DNA from: Puffinus mauretanicus
Taxonomy: Eukaryota > Chordata > Aves > Procellariiformes > Procellariidae
Length of the DNA stretch: 64,000 bases
Assembly (NCBI GenBank): GCA_023333565.1
Contig: JAJKFH010000295.1
Span: 786,001 to 850,000 of the forward strand
Direction of reading: 5' to 3'
The notes beneath the pieces were generated by a model. It worked only from the letters and a program-made list of their open reading frames with translations. It made no database searches and was not told where the DNA came from. The stretch's first letter is position 1, and each line of letters starts with the position of its first letter. Of the stretch, positions 63,534 to 64,000 are shown in pieces. A program made the position numbers and the translations under genes.

Positions 63534-64000
63534 AGCGTGGGAGAGGAGATTTCAGTGGTTTCAGGAAGTGGAAGAAATAAGGAGAGAAAAGTAAAGGTGA
63601 ATGAAGTCAGCTTTAAGGACGGGTGAGATAAGGCAAAGGGAGACTAATATTGTGAAGGAGCGAGGGAGAGGTTTTGTGGAAAAAGGTATGAAAAGCTGTC
63701 ATTAAAGACATTATATTTCATACGCAGAATGAGGCTTAGTCTGAAGTGGCATGAGGTAGCAATGGGGTTTTTATGGCATTTCCAAGCTTCTAAGTGTTTG
63801 ACTTTGCTAACTTAACAATCTTTTAATGTATTTTTTTATATGTAATATAGAGATTTGGGATGTTTTCTTTTTTGTGAATGCAATGTATAATTCTGAATGA
63901 CTCAGCTTTTAATCAATTTGCTCTTCGTAGTTCAGATTAGAGAACTTAAATGGGGCTGTACAATATAAGTGAACTTCCTATCCTTTAACTGCAAAGGCAT

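Larger units (their letters stand above)
58201..64000. other. AT-rich unique DNA, no recognisable gene
   Basis: Flank of the CR1 5' end. No recognisable exon, RNA gene or further transposon. Items inside: an A15 run at 62654-62668, an 11-bp tandem repeat at 62491-62526, a G-run at 63516-63533 and a somewhat GC-richer patch at 60700-60780. Open frames are at most about 106 codons and look like chance. Confidence 0.55.

Noticed and set aside
1..64000. A novel multi-gene system, CRISPR array or bacterial-type island
   Set aside because: No clustered real genes, spaced direct repeats or prokaryotic signals were seen. The window is ordinary vertebrate DNA with transposons.

Overview
The window looks like bird nuclear DNA. 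It is AT-rich with soft transitions in composition, full of short A/T homopolymers. It carries CR1-type LINE sequence with the hallmark CR1 3' tail (octamer repeats of the ATTCTATG type, read on the minus strand) and a beta-retrovirus-like endogenous retrovirus remnant. There are no bacterial-type operons, rRNA or tRNA genes or CRISPR arrays. I could not recognise any host protein-coding exon, so the window is most likely intergenic or a large intron. A bird is well supported. Order or species cannot be told from the sequence alone.

Layout. 1 to about 5,130: AT-rich unique DNA with a more GC-rich patch near 4,660-5,140. About 5,130-5,418: a short CR1 3' end on the plus strand whose tail has become a 170-bp pyrimidine-only microsatellite. 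5,419-53,180: about 48 kb of unique-looking AT-rich DNA with scattered microsatellites, a 26-bp perfect palindrome, a few hairpins and some weak exon-like stretches. 53,183-58,200: a near full-length CR1 on the minus strand. 58,201-64,000: AT-rich unique DNA with an 11-bp tandem repeat and a G-quadruplex-type G run.

The CR1 is the main object. Read 5' to 3' on the minus strand it has a GC- and CpG-rich 5' region with two copies of a ~170-bp unit, then ORF1 (zinc-knuckle-like cysteines, coiled coil, SGNH-esterase-like GDSL motif), then ORF2 (AP-type endonuclease plus reverse transcriptase) and the octamer tail. ORF1 carries at least five disabling lesions. ORF2 carries one 1-bp frameshift and is then split near its 3' end by a retroviral insertion. 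That insertion is flanked by a 6-bp target-site duplication (AACCCC on the plus strand) and is oriented like the CR1. It is not a plain solo LTR: a 14-bp LTR start, ~64 bp of internal sequence ending in a polypurine tract, and a complete LTR follow each other, as if an internal deletion removed most of the provirus. The LTR contains a ~105-bp (TATCTC)n array just downstream of a TATA-like box.

I found no evidence for a novel multi-gene system. The points most worth a second look are the structure of the nested retroviral remnant, the near-complete CR1 with duplicated 5' units, the contrast between the ruined ORF1 and the nearly open ORF2, and microsatellites that seem to have grown out of or inside transposons.
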